Shown: positions 40,929 through 50,220, counted from the first letter of the stretch. The stretch: DNA of 64,000 bases from Mesorhizobium sp. AR02 (GCF_024746835.1 NZ_CP080531.1:3224001-3288000), one strand, 5' to 3'. Program-made: numbers and translations. Notes: generated from the sequence alone by a model not told the origin.

Positions 40929-41615
40929 TCAGAGACGATTGATGACCAGACAGTCGACCATGGCCGCCAGATGCAGGCCAGCGCCGGTGACGACGAAGCC
41001 ATGCCACAGCGCGTTGTGGAAGCGCAGCCCCTTCCAGGCGAAGAAAATCACACCGCAGGAATAGACGACGCCACCGGCAACGATGAGCACGATCGACGTC
41101 GTCGGCAGCGTCTCCACAAGTGGCTTGACAAGGACGATGCCACTCCAGCCGATGGCGAGGTAGAAGACAACAGCAAGCCGGTCGAAGCGGCCGGGGAAAA
41201 ACACTTTTATGGCAATGCCCGTGGCGGCCGCTGCCCACACCAGGACGATCATCCAGCTGGCCAACGGCGAGCCATCGAGCTGGGCAAGAAAGGGCGTGTA
41301 GGTGGCGGCGATCAAGAGATAGATCGCGGCGTGGTCGAAGCGCCGCAAGACCCATTTCGCCGGCGACGTCACCGGCCAGAGATTGTAGGTCATCGATACC
41401 GACAGCACGGTGAGCAGCGAAACGACATAGAAGGCGGCGGCGATGTATTCGCCCGGCCCGACCCGAAACGCCGCCAGCGCCAGCAGCGCCGAGCCGGCCG
41501 CGATCGCCAGCACGATGCCGACAGCATGGACGATGCCGTCGGCGATCATCTCCGCGCGGGAGTAGTGCCATCGCCCGACAAAGGGGATTTCGAGTTGCGG
41601 CGGTGTGTTCGTCAT
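40929..41615 (-). CDS. Hemolysin III (PAQR) family membrane protein
   Basis: A 228-residue protein with seven transmembrane segments. PAQR motifs: ADGIVHAVGI near the N-terminus, RRFDHAAIYLLIAATYTPF in the middle and FHNALWHGFVVTGAGLHLAAM at the C-terminus, giving the Asp and three His of the putative zinc site. Relatives may act as ceramidases or lipid-homeostasis proteins. ATG 41615 follows AGGACGTGAG. The YqfA/hemolysin name does not imply toxicity. Confidence 0.9.
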   Translation of the reverse strand: MTNTPPQLEIPFVGRWHYSRAEMIADGIVHAVGIVLAIAAGSALLALAAFRVGPGEYIAAAFYVVSLLTVLSVSMTYNLWPVTSPAKWVLRRFDHAAIYLLIAATYTPFLAQLDGSPLASWMIVLVWAAAATGIAIKVFFPGRFDRLAVVFYLAIGWSGIVLVKPLVETLPTTSIVLIVAGGVVYSCGVIFFAWKGLRFHNALWHGFVVTGAGLHLAAMVDCLVINRL

Positions 41616-41714
41616 CTCACGTCCTGCATCACCCTTAATCTGGGTAACCGCCGGACAGTATTTCAAGCTTTGGTTGCGGTTTTGCGACTGCGGCCCTTCG
41701 GCGCGCCGTGCCTG

Positions 41715-42515
41715 TCAGCGCGCCGAGAGAGGCTTCTTCACGGCCTTCAGCAAAGCGCGCTGGATGACTTCGTTGCCGGCGACCACCGAGCCGTTGTCGA
41801 GCATGTCCTGCCCGCCATCCATGTCCGAGACGAAACCACCGGCTTCGCGGATCAAGAGCAGGCCGGCGGCGATGTCCCAGGCCGACAGGCCGGTTTCCCA
41901 GAAGCCGTCCATGCGGCCAGCGGCGACATAGGCAAGATCGAGCGCGGCGGAGCCGAGACGGCGCACGCCCGAAACCTCGGCCATGACGTTGCGCAGCTCG
42001 ACCAGGAAATTGCCGTGGTGGCCGCGTCCCAGATGCGGCATGCCGCAGCCGATCACCGTGTCGACCAGCTTGATGCGGCCGGCGACGCGCAGCCGGCGGT
42101 CGTTCATGAAGGCGCCGCCGCCGCGCTCGGTGGTATAGAGCTCATCCATGGCCGGGTTGTAGATGACCCCGGCAACGATCTGGCCCTGGCGTTCCAGCGC
42201 GATCGAAACGGCAAACAGCGGGATGCCGTGCAGGAAATTGGTGGTGCCGTCGAGCGGGTCGACGATCCAGCGGTGCTGGCTGTCGTCGCCTTCCACCACG
42301 CCGCGCTCTTCCATCAGGAAACCGTAGCCCGGGCGCGCCTTTGACAGCTCGGCAAACAGAATGTCCTCGGCCTTGCGGTCGGCCTGGCTGACATAGTCGC
42401 CCGGGCCCTTCAACGAGACCTGCAGGTTCTGGACCTCGCCGAAGTCGCGCGACAGCGAGCGGCCGGCCTTCATTGCGGCCTGGACCATGACGTTGAGAAG
42501 GGCTGAGCGTGCCAT
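41715..42515 (-). CDS. suhB: Inositol-1-monophosphatase family protein
   Basis: A 266-residue Mg-dependent phosphatase. Metal site motifs: EERG (about 70), WIVDPLDGTTNFLHG (about 83-97) and the C-terminal WDIAAGLLLIREAGG. It hydrolyses inositol-1-phosphate or related sugar phosphates; in E. coli SuhB also joins rRNA antitermination. It begins 24 bases after the efp stop, so the two are probably co-transcribed. Confidence 0.94.
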   Translation of the reverse strand: MARSALLNVMVQAAMKAGRSLSRDFGEVQNLQVSLKGPGDYVSQADRKAEDILFAELSKARPGYGFLMEERGVVEGDDSQHRWIVDPLDGTTNFLHGIPLFAVSIALERQGQIVAGVIYNPAMDELYTTERGGGAFMNDRRLRVAGRIKLVDTVIGCGMPHLGRGHHGNFLVELRNVMAEVSGVRRLGSAALDLAYVAAGRMDGFWETGLSAWDIAAGLLLIREAGGFVSDMDGGQDMLDNGSVVAGNEVIQRALLKAVKKPLSAR

Positions 42516-42539
42516 CGTGTGTCTTCCTGTGCCCGCGCG

Positions 42540-43106
42540 TCAGTCGGCGCGGCGCACGTAAGTGATTTCGTTGGTGTCGACGATGATGCGTTCGCCGGCA
42601 CCGATGAAGGGCGGCACCAGCACGCGGATGCCGTTCTCCAGCACCGCCGGCTTGTAGGAGGATGCCGCCGTCTGGCCCTTCACCACCGGGTCCGCTTCGG
42701 TGATGGTCAGGGTCACATAATCGGGCAGCGAGATGCCGATCGGCCTTTCCTCGTAGAGCTGAACCGTCACCATCATGCCGTCCTGCAGGAACGCGGCGCG
42801 GTCGCCGACGAAATCCTTGTTCAGCTCGAGCTGTTCGTAGCTTTGGGTGTCCATGAACACCAGCGCGTCGTCCTGCTCGTAGAGGAAGGAAAAATCCTTC
42901 AGGTCGAGGCGGATCTGCTCGACCGTCTCGGCCGAGCGGAAGCGCTCGTTGAGCTTGGTGCCGTTGATGAGGTTCTTCAGTTCGACCTGGTTGTAGGCGC
43001 CGCCCTTGCCGGGCTTGACGGTGTTGGTCCTGACCGCCACCCAGAGGCCGCCATCGTGCTCGATGACGTAGCCGGGACGGATTTCGTTGCCATTGATCTT
43101 GGCCAT
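42540..43106 (-). CDS. efp: Elongation factor P
   Basis: A 188-residue EF-P with the three-barrel architecture. The modified residue of the family is Lys34 in [20 protein letters not shown] relieves ribosome stalling at polyproline; TolA and other proline-rich proteins encoded here would depend on it. No epmA/epmB modifying genes are in the window. suhB follows. Confidence 0.96.
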   Translation of the reverse strand: MAKINGNEIRPGYVIEHDGGLWVAVRTNTVKPGKGGAYNQVELKNLINGTKLNERFRSAETVEQIRLDLKDFSFLYEQDDALVFMDTQSYEQLELNKDFVGDRAAFLQDGMMVTVQLYEERPIGISLPDYVTLTITEADPVVKGQTAASSYKPAVLENGIRVLVPPFIGAGERIIVDTNEITYVRRAD

Positions 43107-43221
43107 GATGATGGGATCCGGAATGAGATTTTCGCCTGGACAAGCGATTTAGGGGCTCCCAAGACCACAAATCGCCCGGAGAGGCAAGGGACGCCGGATC
43201 GGCTCCAGCGGCTGGCCGGCA

Positions 43222-44088
43222 TCAGGCCTCGATCTTGATGGCTTCGCCGACGGCCCTCGCCATGGCCTCCACGGCCTTCGCCAGCCGGTTGAGATGCGGA
43301 GAGCGCAGGGCCACGACCTGCAATGAAAGGTCGACATCTTCGACATCGACGCGTGCGAGGCCGTCGGGAAGTCCTCGCGCCGCGAGCCGCAACGGCATGA
43401 GGCCAAGGCCGTGTCCCCGACGTACCCATTCCATCTGCATGGCCGGGTCCTGAATTTCCGCCGCCACAACGAGCCGATGCCGTTCGCCACCCAAACTGGA
43501 GAGGAGCGTCTGACGCGCGTCGCAGGGCTCGGGGCTAAGAACCCAAGGCATGGCAGTCCGAGCGTCCGTGAGATGGGGTTCGGTGCCGCCAGCCTGCCCT
43601 ATGATGCAGAGACGTTCGGTGCCGAGCGCGTCCGAGCCTTGATGATCGGCAGGTCGCAGAACGATCGCCATATCGAGTTGACCGCGTTCGAACTGCTCGA
43701 TGAGTTCCGCGCTCCAACCGGTCTTGAGCCGCAACGATACTTTTGGAAACGCAGCGGACGCGCCGGCGATAGCGCCCGCAACGCTTGGATCGGACAAGCC
43801 ATGCGCCAGGCCGACACGCAGCACGCCCTGCGGCTCGGCGTCAGCGGCGAATGCTTTCAGAGCCTCGACCGAAGCCAGTATGTCCTTTGCACGCGCCAGC
43901 ACCTCCAATCCTGCCGCAGTCAGGCGCGGCGGCTTCTGCCGGCGATCGAGAAGCGTCGTGCCGAGCATCTCCTCCAGTCGCTGCATCTGCCGTGTGACGG
44001 CAGGCTGTGTCAAAGGCAGGCGGCGGGCCACATTCTGGATCGAGCCTTCCTCGGCGAAGAGAACAAGGGTGCGCAGTTCCTCCAGCAT
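43222..44088 (-). CDS. LysR family transcriptional regulator
   Basis: A 288-residue LysR protein: HTH at residues 2-60 (LRTLVLFAEEGSIQNVARRLPLTQPAVTRQMQRLEEMLG), then the effector domain. It is divergent from the alcohol dehydrogenase-like gene at 44197, and a perfect dyad lies between the two starts, so that gene is the likely target. Confidence 0.9.
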   Translation of the reverse strand: MLEELRTLVLFAEEGSIQNVARRLPLTQPAVTRQMQRLEEMLGTTLLDRRQKPPRLTAAGLEVLARAKDILASVEALKAFAADAEPQGVLRVGLAHGLSDPSVAGAIAGASAAFPKVSLRLKTGWSAELIEQFERGQLDMAIVLRPADHQGSDALGTERLCIIGQAGGTEPHLTDARTAMPWVLSPEPCDARQTLLSSLGGERHRLVVAAEIQDPAMQMEWVRRGHGLGLMPLRLAARGLPDGLARVDVEDVDLSLQVVALRSPHLNRLAKAVEAMARAVGEAIKIEA

Positions 44089-44108
44089 CCTGAAAATACT
44101 CCATGTGC

Positions 44109-44125
44109 ATAATCATTCTGATTAT
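44109..44125. promoter_or_regulatory. LysR-type dyad between lysR and the dehydrogenase gene
   Basis: ATAATC-ATTCT-GATTAT is a perfect inverted repeat with 6-bp arms, 21 bp from the lysR start and 72 bp from the dehydrogenase start. Spacing and AT content fit the T-N11-A type of LysR box. Confidence 0.6.
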
Positions 44126-44196
44126 TATGAATTTGAAATCAGGATGTCGGCAAGCGATTTTCCTTTTCAACGGATTTGCAAAAGGAAGGGAAGACA

Positions 44197-45213
44197 ATGC
44201 AGGCAATCGAATTGCAGGCCCCCGGCGGCATCGACAATCTCAGACTGATCGAACGGCCGATGCCGGAACCGGGCCGTCAGGAGATGATCATCAAGGTCAA
44301 GGCAACCGCGCTCAACTACCGTGACGTGGAGATTGTCCGTGGCAGCTACCACACCGCCTTTGCGCTGCCGCTGATCCCGCTTTCGGACGGTGTCGGCGAA
44401 GTGGTCGCGGTTGGCGCCGAAGTGACCCGCTTCAAGGTCGGCGATCGCGTCTGCGGCACGTTCTGGCAGCGCTGGGTCGGCGGCAGCCTTGCCATGGCCG
44501 AACCGTCCTATCAGCGCGGCGGTCCCATCGATGGTTTGCTCAGCGAGTTCGTGCGGCTGGACGAACAGGCAGCCGTGTTTGCGCCGCCCCATCTGAGCGA
44601 TGTCGAAGCGGCCACATTGCCTTGCGCCGCGGTCACGGCCTGGCACGCGCTGTTCACCGAAGGCCAGTTGAAGCCGGGCGACACGGTTCTCAGTCTGGGT
44701 ACTGGCGGCGTCTCGCTGTTTGCGGTGCAGTTCGCCGCCGCAGCCGGCGCACATGTCATCGTCACGTCAAGCAGCGACGACAAGCTCACGCGGGCAAAGG
44801 CGCTTGGCGCACATGACGGCATCAACTATCGCAGCGATCCGGACTGGGCGACGGCGGTGCTGACGCTGACCGGTGGACGAGGTGCCGACCACATTATCGA
44901 AGTCGGCGGGCCGCAAAGCTTCGCCCAGTCGCTGAAGGCGTCTGCGCGTGGCGCCCAGATCAACGTCATCGGCTATCTCGGCGGCAGCGAAGGAGCAATC
45001 AATCCGCTCGACATCTTCCGCCGCCAAGTCCGGGCGCGCGGCATACCGGTCGGCTCACGCGAATCCTTCGAGGCGATGAACCGGGCGCTCGCCGTTAACT
45101 GGCTGCGGCCGGTGATCGATCGGGTCTTTCCATGGATGGAGGCAGCAGAGGCCCTTCGGCATCTCGAACACGGCTCGCCTTTTGGCAAGGTCGTCCTCGA
45201 TCACACACAATGA
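44197..45213 (+). CDS. MDR-superfamily NAD(P)-dependent alcohol dehydrogenase/quinone oxidoreductase
   Basis: A 338-residue medium-chain dehydrogenase. N-terminal GroES-like domain (ALNYRDVEIVRG, SDGVGEVVAVGAEV, GDRVCGTFW), nucleotide-binding domain with LSLGTGGVSLFAVQFAAAAGA at about 167-187. The cysteine-rich structural zinc loop of classical ADHs is missing, as in the zinc-lacking branch. ATG 44197 follows GGAAGGG; an earlier in-frame start is weaker. Control by the divergent LysR is likely. The substrate is unknown. Confidence 0.88.
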   Translation: MQAIELQAPGGIDNLRLIERPMPEPGRQEMIIKVKATALNYRDVEIVRGSYHTAFALPLIPLSDGVGEVVAVGAEVTRFKVGDRVCGTFWQRWVGGSLAMAEPSYQRGGPIDGLLSEFVRLDEQAAVFAPPHLSDVEAATLPCAAVTAWHALFTEGQLKPGDTVLSLGTGGVSLFAVQFAAAAGAHVIVTSSSDDKLTRAKALGAHDGINYRSDPDWATAVLTLTGGRGADHIIEVGGPQSFAQSLKASARGAQINVIGYLGGSEGAINPLDIFRRQVRARGIPVGSRESFEAMNRALAVNWLRPVIDRVFPWMEAAEALRHLEHGSPFGKVVLDHTQ

Positions 45214-45228
45214 CTGCGCCAACCGCCG

Positions 45229-46269
45229 TCAGGGCAGGCGATTTGCCTTCTGCAGGGCCTGCTTGGTCTGGTCGTCGCTCAACCCCTGCAGGAAATCGTC
45301 CATGTCGGGATCGATGAGACCGGCGCGGCGGGCGACGATGTACCAGGCGCCGGCGAGCACCAGGTCCGGGTCGGTGCCGATGCCTTGCATATAGAGCTTT
45401 GCCAGGCGGTTCTGGGCGGCGACATTGCCACCCTCGGCGGCCTGCTTGGTCCAGCCGAAAGCCGATTTCAGGTCGCGGGCGCCGCCGCGGCCTTCGATCA
45501 TCCAGGCGGCGAGATCGATCTGAGCGGTGTCGTAGTTCTGTCGAGCGGCCTGCGCCAGCAGGCGCCTTGCCTGCACATCGTCGCGCGGCTTGCCGCCGAC
45601 GCCGTTGGCGTAGATCTGGGACATGGCGTATTGGGCGTCGGCGAGGCCGGTCGCGGCGGCGCGCTCATAGTAGGCGGTAGCTTTGGTCAGACCGGCGTCG
45701 CCTGGATCCTGCTGGACCAGCATCTGCGCGAAATTGAACTGCGCCAACTGGTTGCCGGCTTCGGCGGCGGCCTGCATCAGCGCATAGGCCTCCTTCGTGT
45801 CCTTCTTCACGTAACGCCCGTCGAGCAGCATCAGCGCGTACTGAAATTGCGATTCCGGCACGCCCTGCTCCGCAGCGCTAGCGTACCATTTCGCCGCTTC
45901 CGCCGCATTCAACGGCACGCCGAGCCCACGCGACAGGATTTCGGCCACCAATGTCTGCGCCGCCGGGTCGCCGTTCTGGGCCCGCACCAGCGCGAGGTTG
46001 TAGGCCGTCTTGTAGAGCCCGCGCTGGAAGGCGCCATAGGCCGCGTCGGCCGGCTTGGCCCCGAAGCGGTCGGGATTGATGCTGTCGACCGAGGGCAGCG
46101 GTGCGGGCTCCGCCGTGGTGGCGGGTTGCGGCAGCTGCTTTTCGATCGGCTTGTCGGTGTGCACGCCGGTTTCCGGCTTGGGCTGCGGCAAGGGTATGGT
46201 TTCGGCGGCGGCGGCCTGGATCATGACCGCTGCAAGCAAGGCCTGAAGGGGAAGCCTCACCGGAGCCAC
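45229..46269 (-). CDS. Exported Sel1-repeat (TPR-like) protein
   Basis: A 346-residue protein with a short signal peptide (cut near AAA), a proline-rich linker, then about six Sel1-like repeats (AAKWYASAAEQGVPESQFQYALMLLDG and similar) from residue 100 to 330. Such proteins are periplasmic adaptors. GTG 46269 is preferred (GAGGA upstream); GTG 46260 is possible. Either start lies within 11 bp of the thiE-like stop, so the genes are coupled. Confidence 0.82.
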   Translation of the reverse strand: MAPVRLPLQALLAAVMIQAAAAETIPLPQPKPETGVHTDKPIEKQLPQPATTAEPAPLPSVDSINPDRFGAKPADAAYGAFQRGLYKTAYNLALVRAQNGDPAAQTLVAEILSRGLGVPLNAAEAAKWYASAAEQGVPESQFQYALMLLDGRYVKKDTKEAYALMQAAAEAGNQLAQFNFAQMLVQQDPGDAGLTKATAYYERAAATGLADAQYAMSQIYANGVGGKPRDDVQARRLLAQAARQNYDTAQIDLAAWMIEGRGGARDLKSAFGWTKQAAEGGNVAAQNRLAKLYMQGIGTDPDLVLAGAWYIVARRAGLIDPDMDDFLQGLSDDQTKQALQKANRLP

Positions 46270-46270
46270 A

Positions 46271-46918
46271 TCAGTCCTCGAAGCGCGGCGCGGTTTCGTC
46301 GAGCAGCGCGTTGGCCTGGGCAATCGCCGCTTGCGGATCGACACCATCGGCAAACACCGCGCTCGACAGCGCGACGAATTCGGCGCCGGTGGCGGCCACT
46401 TCCTCGATGGAAGCCAGGTCGGATCCGGCCATGACGATACAGGGGATCTGGATCATGTCGGCCCACCATCGCCCCAGCGACAGGTTGCGCGGGTGCGGGT
46501 CGGGCTTATTGTCGTAGCCGAAGCGGCCGAAGAAGATGTAATCGGGCCGCGTCTCGCCAAGCTCAAGCGCATCGTCACGTGTCTTGGCGCCGCCGGCGCC
46601 GACCATCATTTTCGTCTGAAAATGTTCGATCGTCTCGGCGAGCTCGGCCTTGGAAACTTCGACATGGATGCCGTCGGCCTGGACGCGGCCCGCTATGCGG
46701 GTGTCGCCGGCGATGACGACGGCGACGCCTGCGGCCTGAGCCGCCGGCACAATCTGTTCGGCGAAAGTCTGGAAGGAGGCTTCGTCCATGCCGTTCTCGG
46801 GCAGGATCAGCGAAGCGACGTCGCCGCCGTCGAATGCGGTGGCGATGCGGGCGGCCGGCACGCCGGACGGCGCGATCAGCACGATGCGGCAGCGATTTGG
46901 GGGTGTGGCGTCGTTCAT
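46271..46918 (-). CDS. ThiE-like (thiamine phosphate synthase family) protein
   Basis: A 215-residue TIM-barrel protein resembling thiamine-phosphate synthase in order of strands (VVIAGDTRIAGRVQADGIHV, DYIFFGRFG, IPCIVMAGSDLASIEEVAATGAEFVALSSAVF). However, after GIHV the family's GQ-D phosphate/pyrimidine-binding segment is absent, and the strand-6 region is altered. It may therefore not make thiamine phosphate. It precedes the Sel1-repeat gene by 1 bp in the same transcript and has no other thiamine gene nearby. Confidence 0.72.
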   Translation of the reverse strand: MNDATPPNRCRIVLIAPSGVPAARIATAFDGGDVASLILPENGMDEASFQTFAEQIVPAAQAAGVAVVIAGDTRIAGRVQADGIHVEVSKAELAETIEHFQTKMMVGAGGAKTRDDALELGETRPDYIFFGRFGYDNKPDPHPRNLSLGRWWADMIQIPCIVMAGSDLASIEEVAATGAEFVALSSAVFADGVDPQAAIAQANALLDETAPRFED

Positions 46919-46981
46919 GGTTCTTCGATCCCGGATTTCGCCTATGCCGGGCGAAGATGGTTGGATTGCGGCATAGAGCAA

Positions 46982-47008
46982 ACTGCCCGCTTTGAACAGG
47001 CGGGCAGT
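46982..47008 (-). terminator. Hairpin after the EamA transporter gene
   Basis: ACTGCCCGC (46982-46990) pairs perfectly with GCGGGCAGT (47000-47008). On the minus strand it comes about 40 bases after the transporter stop and is followed by TTTGC, a weak U-run. Confidence 0.6.
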
Positions 47009-47049
47009 CGGGATCGCGTTCTAGACCGCCGGGCGGCCGGTGTGCTGCC

Positions 47050-47955
47050 CTACTTGACCGGCTCAGGGCTCGCGGCGGACGGTTTCGACTTCCACAAGGT
47101 CCAGCCGAGATTCATGCCGGCCGCCGCCGTCAGGATCAAAGCGGCGCCGACGATCTGGCTGAGATGCAACCGATGGCCGAAGGCGGTGACGTCGACCAGG
47201 ATGGCGACGACCGGATAGATGAAGGACAGCGATCCCTGCAGATGCGTCGGCAGCTTCTGGATGGCGCCGTACATCAATATATACATCAGGCCGGTGTGGA
47301 CGATGCCGAGCGTCGCCAGCATGGCCCAGCTCCATGGGTCGGCCGGAAGATGCGAGAGACTGGCGAAGGGCGCCAGCATGACGACGCCGACGCAGACCTG
47401 GATCAACGCGATCAAATGCGGCGGCGTGCCCTTGAGCTTCTTGGTGACGATGGCCGCGACGGCCCAGAAGAAGGCCGCGGCCAGCGCCATGAGGATGCCG
47501 GCAAAATAGTTGGTGCCGACATCGCCGGCGTCAGGGGCGGCCTCGACGATCAGCACCATGCCGGCGAAGGCGATTACCAGCCATGTCAGCTTGGTCAGCG
47601 TCAGGCGTTCGGCGAAGAAGAGCGCGCCGAAGCCGACCAGCATGAAGGGCTGTGTGTTGTAGACGGCGGTGGCGATCGAGATCGACGCGCGGGAGAAGGC
47701 GCTGAACAGGAGCAGCCAGTTGATGACGATGGCGGCGCCGCCAAGCGCGGCGAGGCCGATGATGCGCAAAGACAGTTTGTTGCGCAACAATCCGAGCGAG
47801 GCGCAGATGACGAGCAGCGTCACCGCGCCGAATGCGCAACGCCAGAACACCACATCCATGATGGGCTGGCCGGACATGACGACGAACCATCCGATCGTGC
47901 CCAGGATCGCCATTGCGGCCGACATTTCGATCGTGCCACGTACCGTATCGTTCAT
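47050..47955 (-). CDS. EamA/DMT family transporter
   Basis: A 301-residue inner-membrane protein with ten predicted helices in two EamA halves (for example AVTLLVICASLGLL, FLVG-like FMLVGFGALFFAERLT, and VAILVDVTAFGHRL near the C-terminus). DMT proteins commonly export amino acids or metabolites. ATG 47955 is the start. The divergent Lrp/AsnC gene and the palindrome between them suggest an amino acid exporter switched on by its substrate; this is inference. Confidence 0.88.
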   Translation of the reverse strand: MNDTVRGTIEMSAAMAILGTIGWFVVMSGQPIMDVVFWRCAFGAVTLLVICASLGLLRNKLSLRIIGLAALGGAAIVINWLLLFSAFSRASISIATAVYNTQPFMLVGFGALFFAERLTLTKLTWLVIAFAGMVLIVEAAPDAGDVGTNYFAGILMALAAAFFWAVAAIVTKKLKGTPPHLIALIQVCVGVVMLAPFASLSHLPADPWSWAMLATLGIVHTGLMYILMYGAIQKLPTHLQGSLSFIYPVVAILVDVTAFGHRLHLSQIVGAALILTAAAGMNLGWTLWKSKPSAASPEPVK

Positions 47956-48042
47956 GATAGACCTCTGAGTCAGTTGAGGTGGCATAATCTCATGCGATCT
48001 GAGCGCTTTCCATCTCCTTGAAAAGGCGATATGGGTAGATTG

Positions 48043-48057
48043 CCTAATTATATTAGG
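48043..48057. promoter_or_regulatory. Lrp-type palindrome between transporter and regulator
   Basis: CCTAAT-TAT-ATTAGG, a perfect 15-bp dyad, 31 bp upstream of the Lrp/AsnC start and 88 bp upstream of the transporter start. It is AT-rich in a GC-rich region and fits the compact 15-bp boxes of Lrp-family regulators. Confidence 0.6.
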
Positions 48058-48087
48058 TGTCAGACTCGAATCCGTGAGAAACAGAAA

Positions 48088-48540
48088 ATGCTGGATGATC
48101 TCGACCGAAATCTCCTCGAAATCCTGGTGAGGGATGCACGGACCTCGCTGAAGGAGCTGGCTGCCCAGGTCGGGCTGTCGTCGCCAAGCGTTTCGGAGCG
48201 GCTCCGGCGGCTCGAGGAGCGCGGCGTCATCCGGGCGTTCACCGTCGAGATCGATCCGCTGGCGCTCGGCTACACCTTGCAGGCGATCGTGCGCATCAAG
48301 CCTTTGCCGGGCAAGCTGCACATCGTCCAGAAGCTGATCGAGGAGATTGCCGAGTTCGGCGAGTGCGACAAGGTCACGGGTGACGACTGTTTTGTTGCCC
48401 GGCTGTTCGTGCGCTCGATCGGCGACCTCGACGGCATTCTCGATCGCATCGCCGACAAGGCCGAGACAAGCACCGCCATCATCAAGGCGCAGCCGATCCG
48501 GCGGCGGCCGCCACCGCTCGGGGTGGCCTCATCGTCTTGA
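48088..48540 (+). CDS. Lrp/AsnC family transcriptional regulator
   Basis: A 150-residue protein with the Lrp HTH (LDDLDRNLLEILVRDARTSLKELAAQVGLSSPSVSERLRRLEERGVI) and RAM effector domain (about 65-140, with the GDDCF block). ATG 48088 gives the standard start; the in-frame upstream region is not conserved. Probably it controls the divergent EamA exporter. Confidence 0.92.
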   Translation: MLDDLDRNLLEILVRDARTSLKELAAQVGLSSPSVSERLRRLEERGVIRAFTVEIDPLALGYTLQAIVRIKPLPGKLHIVQKLIEEIAEFGECDKVTGDDCFVARLFVRSIGDLDGILDRIADKAETSTAIIKAQPIRRRPPPLGVASSS

Positions 48541-48607
48541 CTCCGCATGGCCGTGGTGGAAATGCGCGGCCAGTCCGCCAGATAATTGGCTGAGAGATGA
48601 GGAAGAC

Positions 48608-49336
48608 ATGGCGCAGAATATCTACGACCAGCCGGATTTCTTCGCTGGCTACAGCCAGCTTGGCCGGTCGATCGAAGGCCTGGAAGGTGCTGCCGAATGG
48701 CCGGCGCTGCGCGCGATGCTGCCTGATGTCGGCGGCTTGCGGGTCGTCGATCTCGGCTGCGGCTTCGGCTGGTTCTGCCGCTGGGCGTATGAGCATGGGG
48801 CGAGCCAAGTCCTTGGGCTGGACCTGTCGGAGAAGATGCTGGCCCGGGCGAGGGCCGCCGGCCCGGACACCGGCATCACCTATGAGCGAGCCGATCTCGA
48901 CCAGCTCAGCCTGCCGCAAGGCGGCTTCGATCTCGCCTACAGCTCGCTTGCCCTGCACTATGTCGAGGACGTTGCGCGCCTGTTCAGGACAGTGCATCAG
49001 GCCCTGTCGTCCGGCGGGCATTTCGTCTTCTCGACGGAACATCCGATCTACATGGCCCCGACCAGGCCCGGCTGGGCGGTGGATGCCGAAGGCCGCAAGA
49101 CGTGGCCTGTCGACCGCTATCTGGTGGAAGGCCCACGCAAGACCGACTGGCTGGCCAAGGGCGTGGTGAAGCATCACCGCACCATTGGCACCACGCTCAA
49201 CGCGCTGATCCGGTCGGGTTTCGCGATCGAACATGTCGAGGAATTCTGTCCGACAGCCGCACAGATCGCGGCCCGGCCGGAACTGGCGGAAGAACTCGAG
49301 CGGCCGATGTTCCTGCTGGTCTCGGCCCGGCGATAG
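48608..49336 (+). CDS. Class I SAM-dependent methyltransferase
   Basis: A 242-residue methyltransferase (type 11). SAM-binding motif I is VVDLGCGFGWFCRWA (about 48-62), motif II VLGLDLSEKML, motif IV FDLAYSSLALHYVED. The acceptor is unknown. GAGGAAG precedes ATG 48608. It follows the Lrp gene by 67 bp on the same strand, possibly co-transcribed. Confidence 0.92.
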   Translation: MAQNIYDQPDFFAGYSQLGRSIEGLEGAAEWPALRAMLPDVGGLRVVDLGCGFGWFCRWAYEHGASQVLGLDLSEKMLARARAAGPDTGITYERADLDQLSLPQGGFDLAYSSLALHYVEDVARLFRTVHQALSSGGHFVFSTEHPIYMAPTRPGWAVDAEGRKTWPVDRYLVEGPRKTDWLAKGVVKHHRTIGTTLNALIRSGFAIEHVEEFCPTAAQIAARPELAEELERPMFLLVSARR

Positions 49337-49449
49337 GGCACGAGCCGGACATTCGCGGGTGTCGGCAACCGGTCCGGATTTACAGTCGCCCGAAACGCAA
49401 TTCTGGGTTATTCAGGCGTTGACGCCTTCCCTCCAGACCAGTCCCTCCC

Positions 49450-50220
49450 ATGTCAGGCCTGCTTCTCGATCCGTGGTTCTACGCGGCCGCCATCCCGGCG
49501 GTCATTCTGGTCGGCTTGTCCAAGGGCGGGTTCGGCGGCGCTGTCGGCTTCGTCGGCGTGCCGCTGATGGCGCTGACCATACCGCCGGTGCAGGCGGCCG
49601 CCATCCTGTTGCCGATCCTGTGCCTGATGGACATCGTCTCGGTGTGGACGTGGTGGGGCGTGTACGACCGCAAGATGCTGGTCGACATGATGCCGGGCGC
49701 CGTCATCGGCATCGGCCTCGGCTGGCTGACGGCCGCACTGGTCACCGAGGAGGCGGTGCGGCTGATCGTCGGTGCCGTCGCCATCATCTTCGTGCTGCGC
49801 TGGCTTTATCTGCAGTTCCGCCATGGCTCCGACCACGCCGCCGAGCCCAACCGCGTGGCTGCCGCGATCTGGGGCACGGTGGCCGGCTTCACCAGCTTCG
49901 TCGCCCATGTCGGCGGCCCGCCCTTTCAGGTCTATGCCTTGCCGATCCGGCTCGATCCCAAGGTCCTGTCGGGCACCGCCGCGATCTTCTTTGCCGCGAC
50001 CAATGCGCTGAAGCTCATACCCTATTTCGCGCTCGGCCAGTTCGACACCGCCAATCTGACGGCGTCCGCCGTGCTGATGCCGCTGGCGCCGCTGTCGACC
50101 ATCGCCGGCGCCTGGCTGGTGCGGCGGATGCGGCCCGAGATTTTTTATCCGTTCACCTACGCGACCGTGGCGGTCGTGGCGCTGAAGCTTTTGTGGGATG
50201 GCATTGCCGGCCTGCTGTAA
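49450..50220 (+). CDS. TSUP (TauE/SafE) family anion exporter
   Basis: A 256-residue protein with seven or eight transmembrane segments. Family blocks: VILVGLSKGGFGGAVGFVGVPLMAL near the N-terminus and the mirror block GFTSFVAHVGGPPFQVYALP in the second half. Relatives export sulfite, sulfoacetate or other organic anions. Single gene; the next gene is convergent. Confidence 0.9.
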   Translation: MSGLLLDPWFYAAAIPAVILVGLSKGGFGGAVGFVGVPLMALTIPPVQAAAILLPILCLMDIVSVWTWWGVYDRKMLVDMMPGAVIGIGLGWLTAALVTEEAVRLIVGAVAIIFVLRWLYLQFRHGSDHAAEPNRVAAAIWGTVAGFTSFVAHVGGPPFQVYALPIRLDPKVLSGTAAIFFAATNALKLIPYFALGQFDTANLTASAVLMPLAPLSTIAGAWLVRRMRPEIFYPFTYATVAVVALKLLWDGIAGLL

